A DNA stretch of 64,000 nt from Brachynemurus nebulosus (GCA_035578155.1 JAPWDM010000003.1:64782142-64846141), one strand, 5' to 3'; shown: positions 13,127 through 25,430, counted from the stretch's first letter. The notes: generated by a model not told the origin, from the letters alone. Made by a program: numbers and translations.

Positions 13127-13558
13127 TTATCTACTAACACGATTCAACATTACACGACACTCTTTCTTAAATAATTGTTTCTGGAACCACTGGTCAACAC
13201 AGAATCGGGACAATAATACTATACATCGTTTCTGGAATTCAGATTGTGTCAATTTGCCTTGATTTTTCTGCATACGTAACTTTCTCAAATAATTCTTCAC
13301 AATGAGATCTTGTTTTCGTTTCAATAGTGAATAATTAGCGTGGCGAAATTTTTTCTGTTTATGCAAGTCGAAATATTTCTTAATGCTAGGAGAATTTGTC
13401 ATATTGACAGAAGGATTCTGAATTTTTTCATTATTTGACGAAAGTTTATCGGCTTCATTTTGTTCTTTTTCGCCTTCTTGTTTGTCTGGTTCATCTTGGA
13501 CATCATTAGAATCAGACTTAAGCTTGTTTACTTGTTGGTCTTCAGTCTTTTCTTGCAT
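13127..13558 (-). CDS. Candidate small host gene: 143-codon uncharacterised charged protein
   Basis: I recognise no family. The open frame runs upstream to TTG at 13567, but the first ATG is at 13558, in a favourable context (AAAATG, A at -3) and downstream of an in-frame TGA. The first ~65 residues are rich in E, D, K, Q and N with almost no hydrophobics, and look disordered. From about residue 75 the protein becomes basic and more helical-looking, with KYFDLHKQKKF, NYLRKLRMQKNQ and aromatic/cysteine residues (SRFCVDQWFQKQ) near the C-terminus. There is no signal peptide or membrane segment. A pyrimidine-rich TTAACCTCTTTACAG lies just upstream and could be a 5'-UTR splice acceptor. A polyA-like ATTAAA follows the stop. 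The sustained charge organisation is unlike the spurious frames nearby. It could still be a chance frame or a transposon accessory fragment. Confidence 0.45.
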   Translation of the reverse strand: MQEKTEDQQVNKLKSDSNDVQDEPDKQEGEKEQNEADKLSSNNEKIQNPSVNMTNSPSIKKYFDLHKQKKFRHANYSLLKRKQDLIVKNYLRKLRMQKNQGKLTQSEFQKRCIVLLSRFCVDQWFQKQLFKKECRVMLNRVSR

Positions 13559-13835
13559 TTTTGACAAGCCTCAAATGGCTGTAAAGAGGTTAATAAATGT
13601 TTTATTAGTATTTAAAGCATTGTTGGGTATGTTTCAATTACTATAGGCTAGAGACTTATTACTAAAAAGATGTTGAGAAATTGAAAAAGTGACTACGAGG
13701 GTTCTAATGGCTGGTTTTCTTTAATCAATTTAAAATTTAAAATAAAAAAAAAAATACAAATATAATTTTTGTATAAAACGTCGGCATCAATATTAAAAAT
13801 TAATTAACACAAATTACCTGACAAGTAATCTTATA

Positions 13836-14214
13836 CAGTCGACTCTCGTTAATTTAAACCTGCGATAATTCGAACCTCTCTATAATTCAAAGTTATTACG
13901 AATTCCCTACAAAATTTCTTTATATTTCGAACTAAATCAATATATTTTTATGCACTTGGTAATTCGAACGAAAAAATCATTGCTACGTAACAAAACGACG
14001 CGTTAATTCGAACTCATCGGCGTCAAACACTCGAAAATTCAAAGTTGCAGAGAGAAAGAGACAGAAAGATTGTAAGTACATTTTGAAACAAGTTCAAGTT
14101 CATTCATCGCAAATGTTTAAAAAATTAAAATTGTTACCTGCGATAATTCGAACCTCTCTATAATTCGTAATATTTTAAGAGCCCCTCGAGTTTCGAATTA
14201 ACGAGAGTCGGCTG
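13836..14214. mobile_element. Tigger/pogo-type MITE with TA duplication (379 bp)
   Basis: The left end CAGTCGACTCTCGTTAATT follows TA (13834-13835). The right end AATTAACGAGAGTCGGCTG precedes TA (14215-14216). The CAG(T/C)CGACTCTCGTTAATTCGAA ends are the familiar type of Tigger/pogo (Tc1/mariner superfamily) elements. Inside, a 30-bp block starting CCTGCGATAATTCGAACC occurs exactly at 13859-13888 and again at 14137-14166 as a direct repeat. There is no transposase frame. Confidence 0.88.
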
Positions 14215-14216
14215 TA

Positions 14217-15580
14217 AGTAGTTAATTTAAGTCTACATATTCATTTTAAAATATCATATCAGCATTTTATAAAAAAAAAAATAAAAAAAAAATTAGGGTT
14301 AATTAAGTGGCTAGTCTACTAGGTTGGATTTTAACGGTGAATAAAAAAGGACCATACTGTTCCCCCTGGGATAAAAAATAGGAAGAGAGAATATAGATTC
14401 ATTATTATTTTAGATGTTAGTGTTATTAATTATTCTTAGTTTATATAAATAAACCAGTGTTAATTTGTTTCAGATTAATAACAAGACCATTAGTGAACCT
14501 ACAAAACACAAACAAAAATAATTTTACAAGGAAGTAATTAACGTAATTAAAAACCGTATCTTGGGTACTTTAATAGATAGCAGCTCTAAAACAATAAATT
14601 AAGGGAACAGAGAACCCGGTAGTGGAAAACAAGAAAAAAACACTCAATCAATGCAAAAAAAGAAAACTAATTTTCTGAACAATGATAATTTGTTCATATT
14701 TACCTAGGTACCACATATGAATAATACGACCTTGTTCTAGGCAAAATAAAATTTTCATACAAAATTACATTGAATTAAATATTAAATTCTAAAAATATTC
14801 ACGTGATAATAAAATTAATATTTATAAATTTTACTATTTAAGTAAATTTAATCATTCACAGAGCCTTCATTAAGTTCTTTAAATTAATTAAAAATATATA
14901 AAACAGAATAACAGGAACAAAAAGACATGAACAAAATGATGTTACCCTGAAATACTTTATGATTAATCATAATATATATTAATAATTAGTACAAGGTCCT
15001 TTTTGAAGGTGCAAGGTTAACGTTTATAGAGCAAATCAATGTAAATATTTATACGGATGTATTCCCAGGGGATCACGTCAAAAGTAGATCGTTTTATTGA
15101 AATCTGAAGTTATTTTATAACCTTGATATGAATTGACTTAAATAAATAAGGAGGAAGACCTCAACTCCAGTCAGTATAAATTGGAAGAAAATAGTTCTAT
15201 GACACAATTTGTATGGGAAATTCGCAGATAACAAATGTTTTTAAATCAAGATGACAATTTTTTTACATTTGGTACCTTGGATACCTACTTTTCATTACTG
15301 ATTATTTTCATAGTTTGGCATCCACTAAATACGTAATAAATTAAGGAGTTAAGAACTTGAATCAGTAATATTTTTATATTGACATCAAAGTTGACGACTT
15401 ATAGTAGCTACTAGACGTGCACGTGACGTAAAGAGCAACAAGAGCAATCCATTTGAATTCTTTGAATTGTGAACTCGCGTTAGTGTTTAAATTTATTGAA
15501 TTGACTTGTCGTTTGTTTAGTATAAGTTGCTCACTGTCATTTATTGTCTAATATTCTTAATTCTGTGCTCACTGTAATTA
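14217..15580. other. AT-rich DNA, no gene seen
   Basis: Poly-A runs (for example 14270-14290) and no structured repeats or credible exons. The 5' part of the hAT remnant that follows probably begins near 15400, but no 5' TIR is visible. Confidence 0.4.
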
Positions 15581-15586
15581 TTGAAA

Positions 15587-15775
15587 ATGGATAAACTTCT
15601 GGAAAGATATGCACAACCGTCAACTTTAAGTTCCAATGAGAGTAATAAAACAAAACCAAAGAAAAAGTGTCTATATGACGACAATTATTTAAAATTCGGA
15701 TTTACTGTTATTAAAAATAAGCCGCAGTTATTTGTTTTGAAACTTTATCACGTGAAAGTATGAAACCATCACATT
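15587..15775 (+). pseudogene. hAT transposase N-terminus (BED-finger type), frameshifted
   Basis: A frame starting ATGGATAAACTTCTGGAAAG encodes MDKLLERYAQPS, then a Lys-rich linker and a YLKFGFTVI block. This is the N-terminal layout of ZBED5/SCAND3/GTF2IRD2-like hAT transposases, where Y-L-K-(Y/F)-G-F-T precedes the BED zinc finger. After PQ at about 15730 the frame shifts by one base. The next frame reads CFETLSRESMKPSH and then TAA, the expected first half of the BED finger (C-x-x-C-F-E-x-L). The rest of the transposase is deleted and the sequence passes within about 100 bp to the 3' TIR. The shift and truncation make it non-functional. Confidence 0.75.
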
Positions 15776-15898
15776 AATGCAACCTTTAATTAACCTTTTC
15801 TTTATTAAATATTATATATTAAACTAGAGTGATTTTATTTTTAAAGTAACTGCGATCCCCTTAAAAAGGCTTCGCGACCCACAGGTTGAGAAACACTG
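15776..15898 (+). mobile_element. 3' end of hAT element with TIR
   Basis: The stretch ends TTCGCGACCCACAGGTTGAG followed by AAACACTG. Reversed this is CAGTGTTTCTCAACCTGTGG, the classic hAT TIR seen in SPIN/Charlie-like elements. It follows the BED-finger remnant directly, so the copy is internally deleted. I found no matching 5' CAGTG(T)TTCTCAACC upstream and no 8-bp duplicate of the 3' flank TTCTGGAC, so the 5' end is missing or decayed. Confidence 0.8.
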
Positions 15899-15906
15899 TT
15901 CTGGAC

Positions 15907-18367
15907 TTCAGCAAGAAATATGGCGACTAAGAATATAAACAGCTGATAATTAAAAATAAATAGGAACGATTTATCAATAAAAATCAAATGAATTTTAAAT
16001 TACGTTCCGTAAAAAATCTGCATTAGAGAGATTTAACTTAAACCTGATACTTAAAATAGATTGCAATAGACAAATTTCAGGCAATTATTAAAATAAAAAT
16101 AATTTTAATTTTTACCAGGGAGACATCAAAATGGATAATATTCCTTACACAATTTGTTAAAAATAAATAGAACCCCTGGTATAAAATACTATAGAAATAC
16201 TGAAATAAAATTATTCTTAAAATTAGTATCGCGTTAAACTTTTAAACATTAGACATAATTATGTAGAATGGTTTTCATAGTAACAAATATGTAATTAAAC
16301 TTAGCTGATCTTATGCATTCCGGCATTAGAAATTGTAATATTAAGGTTATAAAAATATAATAACGAAAATACTAACCAATAAATAACACTACAGGATTAA
16401 AAAAATATATTTCACAAACTTTAGTTACTTATTATACACAAATAATTTTTAAATTATAAATTAAAAGTTTAAAAAAATAAAAAAAAACATTCAACAGTAA
16501 AAACGTCAAACGTTTCCCAGTGTGTGAAACTGCGGCAGGAATGGTTTAGTGGAGATTTAAACCTCAGCGACGACACAACTACAAAACGTATGCTATCACT
16601 TTTGAACAGTAGGTGGCAGAGGACGTCCGTTGTTTAACAATAATATGAAATCTTAGATAAGAGCGTTACCAAAGGTAGATTTATTTTATTATATATTTAT
16701 ATTATAAAATTTTCAAAAGTCATCTGTAAGTGATCAATATGATCGAATAATTTCAATTTTAACAATTAAAATTATCAGTGAAAAATATATGCAAATTAAT
16801 TCCAGTAATTTACAAAAAAAAATCCATCTGATCCGAATGCCCATTTTTTGGTACCACCATAATGAAAAAATTGAATTTTCTCGTTCGTTTATGAATGTTT
16901 ATATTTTTCTTACAGAAAATTTTCTTTATAAAATCTTGTATATTATTATATAAAAATCAAATGTACATGTGTATCACACAAGCAATATGTCATATAGACG
17001 TACATATGCACCGCACAACATAAACATTTGGCCGTGACCGAAAATGACCTTGCCAAGAGCAAGCTAAGCTGGATAATAAACAAAGCTCGCTGTCAGACAA
17101 TGTCTTCCATCTTATCCATGACCTGTTTTTGTTGATTATGTATATACATACGTACATATTATGTAATTTTATATTGTGTAATATCAGCTATGAACATAAT
17201 TCCCTTATTCGTAATAATTTTAAAAAGAATTACTTAGAATTAATTGCATGACTATATACGTATTTGAATAAAGATTTTTCTTTATTTTTTTTATTTCTAA
17301 TAAAAAATGTGTTAAGTGTTCAATTAAAAATTTATTTTGTAATAAAATATTAAAACCATATAATTTTTTGTTTTTCCTGGATTTATTTAAATATCAGATG
17401 GTAAATTAGTTATCGTCTTTTTTTAATAGATCGAGAGATGGCATTGTTATTAGTATTTGAAATATTTGAATTGTCATGATCATGAATTCACCGTGAAAAC
17501 GTTACTGATTGTGAATTAATCAATTTTTTCTTTCGAATTTTTAGTTCAGTCGTAATATATATAAATTTTATGTGTTGAAAAATGTTTTTTGATCGTATAA
17601 CTGTAGTGAATATGATTTCGACGAAATGTCACAGTTTCATAAATATGATATAACATACATAAAACTAGATATATTCACAAGAGTTTGTTAATATTCGAAT
17701 AGAGAAATATTCTTCGATGTGTAGTGTCGTTTCGCTCGTATATGTGTATGTCGAAATAAAAGCTAATAATAAAAGGATTTTGTCGACGTGCTTGCCGTGC
17801 ACATGTCACTTTAATTTAGACGGCGTATTTGAAAGGTATACATCTATGTACGTGTATGAAATAGTAACGAGATTTGTCTCTATCTCACAGTGCGCTAACC
17901 GACCCTCTTTGTATGTATTTGGATACAGAGTACAGTTGAGTCATGTTGTGGTAAACCCTTCGGGGATGAGACATTCTTCATGTTATCGTGACTTAATCCT
18001 GTTATTTCATGTAAACTTTGATGAGAGAATCGAAGAATTCATTATATCTGTTAGGTGGTTACACTGAAAGCACTTTTTTCTTTTTTCCACTTTTGGTGGT
18101 AGAGGTTGAATGTCGCAGCGATAGAAAATAAGCTAAGGGCAGACGAACTATTCGAGCTTCGGTAGAGTCTGTTTCACGATCAGAGTAACATGAAAATGTT
18201 ATCATGAAAAAGAATGACTTTTAGATACAATATTGTTTCTGATAGAACACATGGGGAGTTGCAAGAAGCAATTGATGGGTCTTTGATAAAAATTTGGAAC
18301 TTAAAAAAGGAAGAACAAGTTTTCCGTCAGTTCATTCCATTTTAATTCAGTCATAAAAAAACACAAA
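15907..18367. other. AT-rich DNA with two GC-richer patches, no gene called
   Basis: Mostly AT-rich. About 16500-16660 and 17030-17120 are closer to balanced base composition and look like unique sequence, with GTAGGTGGCAGAGG in the first. They could be regulatory or conserved non-coding DNA, but nothing in the sequence proves it. The 116-codon frame at 17717-18067 has no domain and I do not call it. Confidence 0.35.
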
Positions 18368-18560
18368 GAGAACCACAGAATATTACAGAACGAACGGTAG
18401 TATCTCTATACTACTGAAACCAGTGTAACGACAAAGGATAGAAAATAACCCCCCACTATGTTATATATGTGCACGCGAAGTTGTGTGTGGTAGTGCGATA
18501 GATGGTTGTGTGTATGGGTGTCTTGCATACGCATATACATAATATGTATGATATGTATGT
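18368..18560 (+). repeat. Hairpin repeat family H, copy 2
   Basis: Contains AACCACAGA, then GTATCTCTATACTACTGAAA, then CCAGTGTAACGACAAAGGAT, AGAAAATA, ATGTTATATATGTGCACG and later TTGCATACGCATAT. The order matches the minus strand of 10160-10290, and the first part matches 62766-62846. The last part (TGCATAC(G/A)(C/T)AT) extends the match with copy 1, so the family is at least ~190 bp. The hairpin core is less perfect here because CCAGTAAG reads GACAAAGG. Confidence 0.65.
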
Positions 18561-18795
18561 GGTACGTACATGTACGTATACCGTGTCAGCACAACGGCAA
18601 CAATATGACAACAATTGAAACACACCCATTGGTAGCTACTAAGTGAATGACAACATAGTTCTGCAAAATGCACATACTTGCCCATAAGTGATTGCAGAAA
18701 AGAGATAGTTGTATTCCTTCCAGTGTTCCATGAAGAGAACAATTATTGGCAATCTTAATGTGAATATAAAATCTTCCATTTATGTTTTTTAATGT

Positions 18796-18964
18796 TTTCA
18801 TATTTGAATCATAGCTCGAAAACTAAAGGAATTATAAAGCTTCTGGTTACAGTAATCGATTTTCCCCAGTGGTATTTACAACTGCTAACTGAACAATTTT
18901 TTGACGATGTCAAAAATTATTTAGACGTAATAAAAATGGCAACTCTTAAAAAAAACCTCACCTG
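18796..18964 (-). mobile_element. Fragment of the CAGG(C/T)TGA element family
   Basis: The reverse complement begins CAGGTGAGGTTTTTTTTAAG, then AGTTGCCATTTTTATTACG, and runs on to TTAGTTTTCGAGCTATGATT. It aligns in order with the left end of the complete element at 36200-36855. It explains part of the 145-codon frame at 18792-19229, which is therefore not a gene. The partner end was not found nearby, so this is one end only. Confidence 0.7.
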
Positions 18965-20434
18965 TATATTTGTTGCATTCGGGTTACAACAGCTCGGTTT
19001 GCCTGTACCGACATCCGTATTAGGAGTCGGTACGATATTCCGCTGTATTACCAACGTGTTTTGTTACATGATACCAACTGTAGCTTCACATTATTCTTTT
19101 TTTACACCTATGCTTGTATATGAGCTTGTATATCTTGTACAAAGATCCTTATATACATATTATGGTCCATCCGTCTCTATAGCTCTTGTCTATGTTAAAT
19201 CAAATTCTCCTCTGTATATTGACCAATGAAAATTCACGACATTTTTATATTTGTTGATTTATCAGTACAGAGTAGCAAAATTTTAAAAAAAAAATCGAAA
19301 AATAAATTCTATTACACTTTTGATGCTCTTTTCTCGTGGAGTATTCGTTGCTGCTGTAACATTTTCAGATACATCATTCAAAAATGTCATTCAGTACGAC
19401 GTCCCCTACCCTGTCCTGAAATGTTACACTTTTAAATCGAAAATGCCAGACAATTTTCTAGGAATAAGTAGTCGTTGTAATTGATATTGTAACGGCAGCA
19501 GCCCTTGCCAAACATCATTTTGTGTATAACATAAAAAAATATGATTATAATGTGTCATTTATTTGTTTTCAATGAGTAAAAGTAATCAAGTAAAGACGTT
19601 ATAGAAATCCAAAAAGAAAGAAAATGTTTTTATTTATGTGTACAATCTTCTTTTCATTTTCGTATTCGGAAAACATTTTCCGTTCTTCTTTTTCTATAAA
19701 AAGAAGAATATAACAATGGAGAAGTAGAATAATATTATTTTTATAAACAATTAAGTCGAATATAAAAATGACGTTCTGTTCGTAAATATTGTTTAAGTAA
19801 TGTCAATGACCAAACGACGTGGTTGTTAAGAAAAAGGCAAAAAAAGGAACTATTTTATATAGAAAAATAAAGTTATTATTATTTTTTGAGTGATTGATTA
19901 TGTTCATATTATAATGGATAAATTGACAGTTATGGAATTAGCTAAATTTAATAGGGTGCTTTTTGGAAAAGGTATACTTATATAGGTGTAATATTGCGAA
20001 AAATTATTTTCATTATAATTTATTTCGAATGGTTTTCGCGGGTGAAGAAAAAATATGTCCCGGGGCTGGGAAAATTAAACATGAAAAGTGGAAAGGTCAG
20101 GGAAAGCTGCAGGCTACTATCAAAGAAAATATCAGGAGATTTTGCATGGATAAAGAGTGGACATCCTCTTTCTAAAGTGGGAGTCCACTGTTTGCATAAT
20201 ATTTTAAGATTTCTATAGTTTTAAAGCAAGGATTCTCAAAAAGCGGTCCACGAACTTTCTGATAATATTTTTATAATTCTGATTTCGTCAAAAATGTAAA
20301 AAGCCATATAAAAAACCTATGAACAGTTTCAAATTCCATGTTGCTAGTATCAAAATTACGGTTTTATTGGAGCTTTCAAGAAATTTGATATACCTGATGA
20401 CGTCATCATGTTCATTTTTTTTCTTTTTCAAATT
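18965..20434. other. AT-rich DNA, no gene seen
   Basis: Several open frames of 60-75 codons occur, none with a recognisable motif. No tandem or inverted structure was found. Confidence 0.4.
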
Positions 20435-20439
20435 ACTAG

Positions 20440-20600
20440 TTACTCCACATTTTCGCCGAGGTTGGTCGAAACGAGAATATAGAGGGTCATTTCGTTGTGT
20501 CTCGCGGTTGGTGTTTTAATGCTATTCATACCCCTGAGCCAACCTCAGCGAGGAACTTGACGAGGAACCTCGTCCAACCTCGGCGAGAATGTGGAGACTC
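20440..20600. repeat. GC-rich inverted repeat, ~28-bp arms
   Basis: TACTCCACATTTTCGCCGAG at 20441-20460, running on through GTTGG to about 20467, is inverted at 20573-20600 (TCCAACCTCGGCGAGAATGT and GGAGACTC). A further CCAACCTCAGCGAGG block sits at 20539-20553. The spacer is about 105 bp. This could be a small MITE or the ends of a foldback. Confidence 0.65.
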
Positions 20601-20701
20601 CTTTAAGTTCATAATGATGAAAATACCAATTTAAATACGTTTTCTTTTTGTGTCTCCAAAAATTGGGACGTTTCAGATACGAGGTATAGAAAGAGTACGC
20701 G

Positions 20702-20747
20702 CGATATGTACTTTTGTACCTGACTATCTCGGAGTAACTACGTTAAC
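20702..20747 (+). repeat. Dispersed repeat, shared with 49394-49440
   Basis: ACTTTTGTACCTGACTATCT and the following (C)(G/A)GAG(T/C)AACTACGTTAA recur at 49400-49437 in the same orientation. The match is roughly 45 bp with few differences. The surroundings differ, so this is likely a remnant of a larger family. Confidence 0.65.
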
Positions 20748-20771
20748 AAAATATGTTTTAGATAATGATAA

Positions 20772-21685
20772 CCCAGCCAGCAATATGATGTCTTTAGAAG
20801 TTTTTAAAGAGCTCTTATTAACGATTTGGACGTCTTAATTTTTTTCCAGCTGAAGTCTCAAAGACGTTCTGAGGACGTCCAATGCGCCGCTACAAGATTA
20901 GTTTGCAACATCGTTAAGAATTCCGAAAGATCTCCTTTTTCCGACTTCAAAAAAAGAAAAAGTTCTTAAAAAGCTCATAATTTGGACTTCTTCAAGAACT
21001 TTTTTATGAATTCAAAAAAAAGACTTCTTTAATACTTCTTATTTAAGATTTTTAAATAAAGATTATAGGATTCTTGGAAAGATATTTATGTTAACAAAAA
21101 TTAAACTTATATAATTTTAATATTAATTCTTTATTTAAATAAATACAAATATTTTAACATTTCGCCTTCCTAAAATAAAAGTGGTATATTTCGAAATTTG
21201 GAAATTTCCCTTTTGGTACCAAGTAACAGCTCCTAGTTAAAAATATTTTCAATTTATAAAAAATATAATGATGACAAATTTATTCCTTAAACCTATTCAA
21301 TAACATACCTTATCTATTTATACTTTATAAACTGATGCACAGAACAAATTTCAATACAGCACGTTTTCAATTTCATAAAAACATCAACTGACAACTGCAT
21401 CAACTGTATCAAAGGTATTAAATTCTAGGTTATAATTTAGAAATAATCGAAAAATGATTTTAAAACGCATGCGTCAAATCTAATTCGTTTATAGTTTGGA
21501 AAAAGATTTCTTAAAAGAGCTGTTAATTAAAGAGTCATTACGAAGTCAGAAAAAGGAATTCTTAAAGAGTTTTTAAATCAAGAGTTCTTAAAAATGACGT
21601 AATTAAGGCATCATATTCATAATTCGTGAAGAGGTCTTCAAAAAGACTTCTTTTTAAGTTTTAAGACGTCCTATTGCTTGCTGGG
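20772..21685. mobile_element. TIR element CCCAGC(C/A)AGCAAT... (914 bp)
   Basis: The left end reads CCCAGCCAGCAATATGATGT then CTTTAGAAGTTTTTAAAGA. The reversed right end reads CCCAGCAAGCAATAGGACGT then CTTAAAACTTAAAAAGAAG. The TIRs match imperfectly over about 40 bp. The interior is rich in TTCTTAAAAAG/CTTTTTAAG words and has no transposase. No clear target duplication is visible. Superfamily not assigned. Confidence 0.7.
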
Positions 21686-22520
21686 AAGATGTTTCAAATC
21701 GATTTGCATGCAAGGTTTTTCTTAAAAAAAATTATTGATGAAAATTTTAAAAAAGTTGAAACCAGGTTTTACTATAATCCATATATTCTAATATAATTAT
21801 TTGATATAATAATTATTTTATTAAGCTTGTTATTTTATATGTGTAAATATAACATAATACTCTACAACCGCATCGCAAACAAGTGAACAAAAAAAAAAGC
21901 TATACATACACGAGTAATACCCACCTGTGTAAAAACAAATTCCTCTACAACGTCCGTTCGTTCCAACTTTTATTCCACTCTACGGCTCGTGTATACGACG
22001 GTGCTGAAACAAAATGATCATGTGGCATTTTTCTGGGAGATAAATGACCGTACGCCGTAACAACTTCATCCAGTCCTTGCGTCCAGCCTGGATCCTGTAC
22101 CTACACATACATATATTGCCTATGATCCACTGAGACTAACAAGAGATAATGATTCATTTCGTTTTAGTTGAAATTGATGATGATTTATGACGCTTCACTT
22201 TCTGTTTATTTTCTGATTTTTTTTTCGGCCACCACTGCGTCCTCCCCTCGCGCCTCGCGCCTTGCGCCATCAGTTTAAATATATTGTCTGTTGCCGTATG
22301 TCTTGTTGTGATGTAACCGTTGGACATTTACCTGTGTTGTGGTTGGACGGTAAAAAAGGCTTTTTTTGATGTTATATATCTATCTTCATAAGCTGTATTT
22401 GAGATTGTGAAAAAAAGCTAATATTCTTAATTTGAGTGATGGATAAGATTGATTAATCATTTTGGCGTAAATTGTTGAGTGTATTTGTGTTTTTGGTACT
22501 GGAAAAACACACTCCTAAAG
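21686..22520. other. AT-rich DNA with a GC-richer unique patch
   Basis: About 21950-22340 is close to balanced in composition and lacks homopolymers, for example around GTACGCCGTAACAACTTCATC and CCCCTCGCGCCTCGCGCC. It looks like unique sequence that could include a non-coding exon or regulatory DNA. I see no open frame or motif to name it. Confidence 0.3.
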
Positions 22521-23218
22521 GTAGGCACGCATCGAGAAAATGTTTGCAATTGTTTACATATGTTGGTAAATATTTGTGTCAACAATAATCCGTTTGAGAA
22601 TGTTTGTGATTGCTCTAAAAATAGTTCCAAGTAGAAAATTTATTGTTAGTGTCGTGGTTTTTAATCGCTGAAGAATCACATAATTAAAGAATCAAATAAT
22701 CGTTGGAATCCTCATGAGAAAAATTATTATCTTTTTGTTAAATAGTTGACCAAAAAAGAAATTTGAAGGTAAAAACAAACGCAAGAACAATATCAGTTGT
22801 GGGAATCCTTGGACATGTAACGCAAATGACTTCAATTATCTCTTCGAAATGAAAATACAAATATCTCATTCAAATGCCAGAATTCAACTGACTTTTTATT
22901 TTATTATTCTAGTTGCTAGGAAAACTCTTTTATTCTTATATTTACATGGCAACCTGTATGAATTTTTAAAATTATAAAATTTGTATTTTTCACGGCAATC
23001 TTGTGCCGGTACAGACATGTACTCTAGATGCTCTTATGTAAATCCCACTCTGTCAAATTAGATTACCGATAACGATTTGAATTTTACACAATGGATTTTC
23101 GAATTTGCGCCAAGCAACGAATTCCATTCCATGTAACAGTGACAACTGTTAGCAAATATTTGCAAACGTTTGCGAACGTTTGTAAACATTTTGCACACTT
23201 GATGAATACGATGAGTAC
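22521..23218. mobile_element. Probable TIR element rich in AAATGTTTGC words
   Basis: The left end around 22521-22585 (GCATCGAGAAAATGTTTGCA, TTGGTAAATATTTGTG) is approximately inverted at 23150-23218. Reversed, the right end reads ATCAAGTGTGCAAAATGTTT, then TTTGCAAATATTTGC. The matching is imperfect and the exact borders are uncertain. There is no coding sequence inside. Confidence 0.5.
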
Positions 23219-25430
23219 GTACCTTAATACAGTAATTCGACGTATTTGACTGGTATATGTATACTATTTGATGATCAAAAATGCTGATCCAAAAAGTTCG
23301 CGAACAAAATGATGACTTGACGACTACCTACATACTGGCAAAGTTCAAACGTTTTTCACCATATTGCAACGGTAATTTTCGATACTTGATATGTCACGTA
23401 TCGAAATTATTGTAATGTAAGGTATTGTAAATATGTATGCTATAACATTTATATTATGGTAAGTTGCTTATATTTGCGCGTCGATATATGCAACCGAAAG
23501 TGCATATATGTATAGTAAAGTACATAACGTATACCTAGATATGTATGTACTTTTGGAATATAACGTACTCTATTGATAACAAAAAGATGTAGAATTATGG
23601 ATTAAATACACGTATCATTCATACGGTTGTTCAGTTCTCATTTTAAATTTGCTCTTTTGCGCAAAATGGAATTGCTTTGTTATACATAGTGATATGTATG
23701 TATATAGTTAAACGTAATTGATTTTGAGTAGAAAAATTTCAAGAAAATTTAGAAAACGGAGAGAACAAAATGAACACTAACGTTGATTTCGAACATTTCT
23801 CTGCACATTTTAAACAAATTTTTACGAAGTAATGCATGAAATGTGTTTCTAAAACCATTGTATGAATAGTACTAAAAGATCCCCTTTTATGGTATAAATT
23901 GTGGATTTTATAGTTGAAATAATGTTGATGAAGTCACAACGGTTCATTTTTGTTTCGAATTATCAAAATTTCAAGAAATAAGCATGGATTTTTTTATTTC
24001 TGCCATCAGAATAGCGAAACTAGAATGGAAAATATGATCTCTGGGGGAAAAAATTCTAGAATTTTTTCGTCTTGGCTTTGGTAAGTCTTACATTCTAAAT
24101 TGTATCAAAAACGAATAGAAAAACGATATCAGAACCAGAGGCGGAGAAGCAGTCTTGGTTGTTTTAGATTGGTTAGAACTAGCCTTCTTTTTTTGTTGAA
24201 TTCTTTACGGAAAGCCCGCCTCTGATTAGGAACTAAAGTGTGACATTTGATCCTGAGTGTGAAGTTTGCTACCAGAGGACCTATAAAGGCCTCGAGGGTA
24301 ATAATGCACATGACAGATCAAAAGAAATACTTTAGTTCAGTGGCGTATATATTATTTTTTACAATTCTAAATAATTGAAAATTTAAAAACTAGGAAATTT
24401 TTTCAAATCTCATTTAAATTATATGAAATAATATGACATCAAGTATACTTACTAAATTTGTTCATTATTTTAAGTAAGTAATTCTAGCAATGCTATTTAA
24501 GTTAAATTTCGTTTGTTGATTAGGTTAAAAATGGAAACATTTTTTTGTCCCTTGAGTCCCTATTTTGAGAGAGTAAGGTGTGACTTTTTAGCTTCGGAAT
24601 TGCAAAACCGATCAAATATCAGGTAAGCATCGATACATCACGTCCTAAAAATGGATTTCCAGTGGGTTTCAGTGATGAAATTGTAGTAATGCGGTGTTAA
24701 AGTTTTAAAAATTTGCTTGGAAATAGTACGGCTTTGTAACCTGAAGATTCTTGTCGGACCTCTTGCATTAAGTCTTTTCCAATTTGAACTTTACTATACA
24801 AAAGACCCAACGTAATATAACAAAATTTGTAACAAAACATTTCCCAGACACTCGCTATAAAAATAAAACTGTTCATTATATCGGGCCGTATTTAATACCC
24901 TATTGAACTTTTACTCTCCCTCGACATTTTTCATATTTTATTATTTCGAACAATAATCTCGACGACATAAAAGAAGTGGGAAACTTCTGACAATACATGG
25001 CGATCATAAAATATAAGCGCAGCATACATAGGTGAATGGATGGCTATTATATTTAACTGTGTGTAAAGAAGTGACAAACTTCTTAAGTCTTGAGAGGATG
25101 GCAGCGGCACATAAGTGTCTCATTGACATGCTATGCCATAGGTGGCGCCCGCTACGCCGCCTGTACACTAACCACGATGACACAAAACCATCAACAGAAA
25201 GAGGCAGAAGCAATTGAATGTGAAAGATTTTCACACCCTTTTTAAAGTTTTCCCGTATCGTTTTGTCCCCATTTCCTTTTACAGTTGGCTCGTTGGATTA
25301 TTTTCTATTACGCTGTGATAGCACTTAATGTGGAATAGTTTGAACGAGTTGACTATTACTAAAAGCCGGAAGTATTTGTAAGCTGGTAACCCAAAATTGA
25401 AAAAAAGGTAATGGATATTTTTTCTACTTT
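23219..25430. other. AT-rich DNA, no gene called
   Basis: Includes a more balanced patch near 25080-25200 (GATGGCAGCGGCACATAAG, TAGGTGGCGCCCGCTACGCC) carried by overlapping frames on both strands (25004-25234 and 25032-25217). Neither frame has a recognisable domain. It could be an exon fragment of an unseen gene, but there is no supporting evidence. Confidence 0.35.

Noticed and set aside
14367..15075. Possible TIR pair CCCCCTGGGATAAA / TATTCCCAGGGG
   Set aside because: Only ~10 bp match and the flanking sequence does not continue the inversion.
17717..18067. 116-codon frame
   Set aside because: No motif, no splice or polyA context, and AT-rich chance frames of this size are expected.
18792..19229. 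145-codon plus-strand frame with hydrophobic C-terminus
   Set aside because: Its first ~170 bp are a transposon end shared with 36200-36855.
25138..25152. CTCF-like site (TAGGTGGCGCCC)
   Set aside because: It resembles the insect insulator motif, but one short match in 64 kb is expected often enough by chance. No supporting context.
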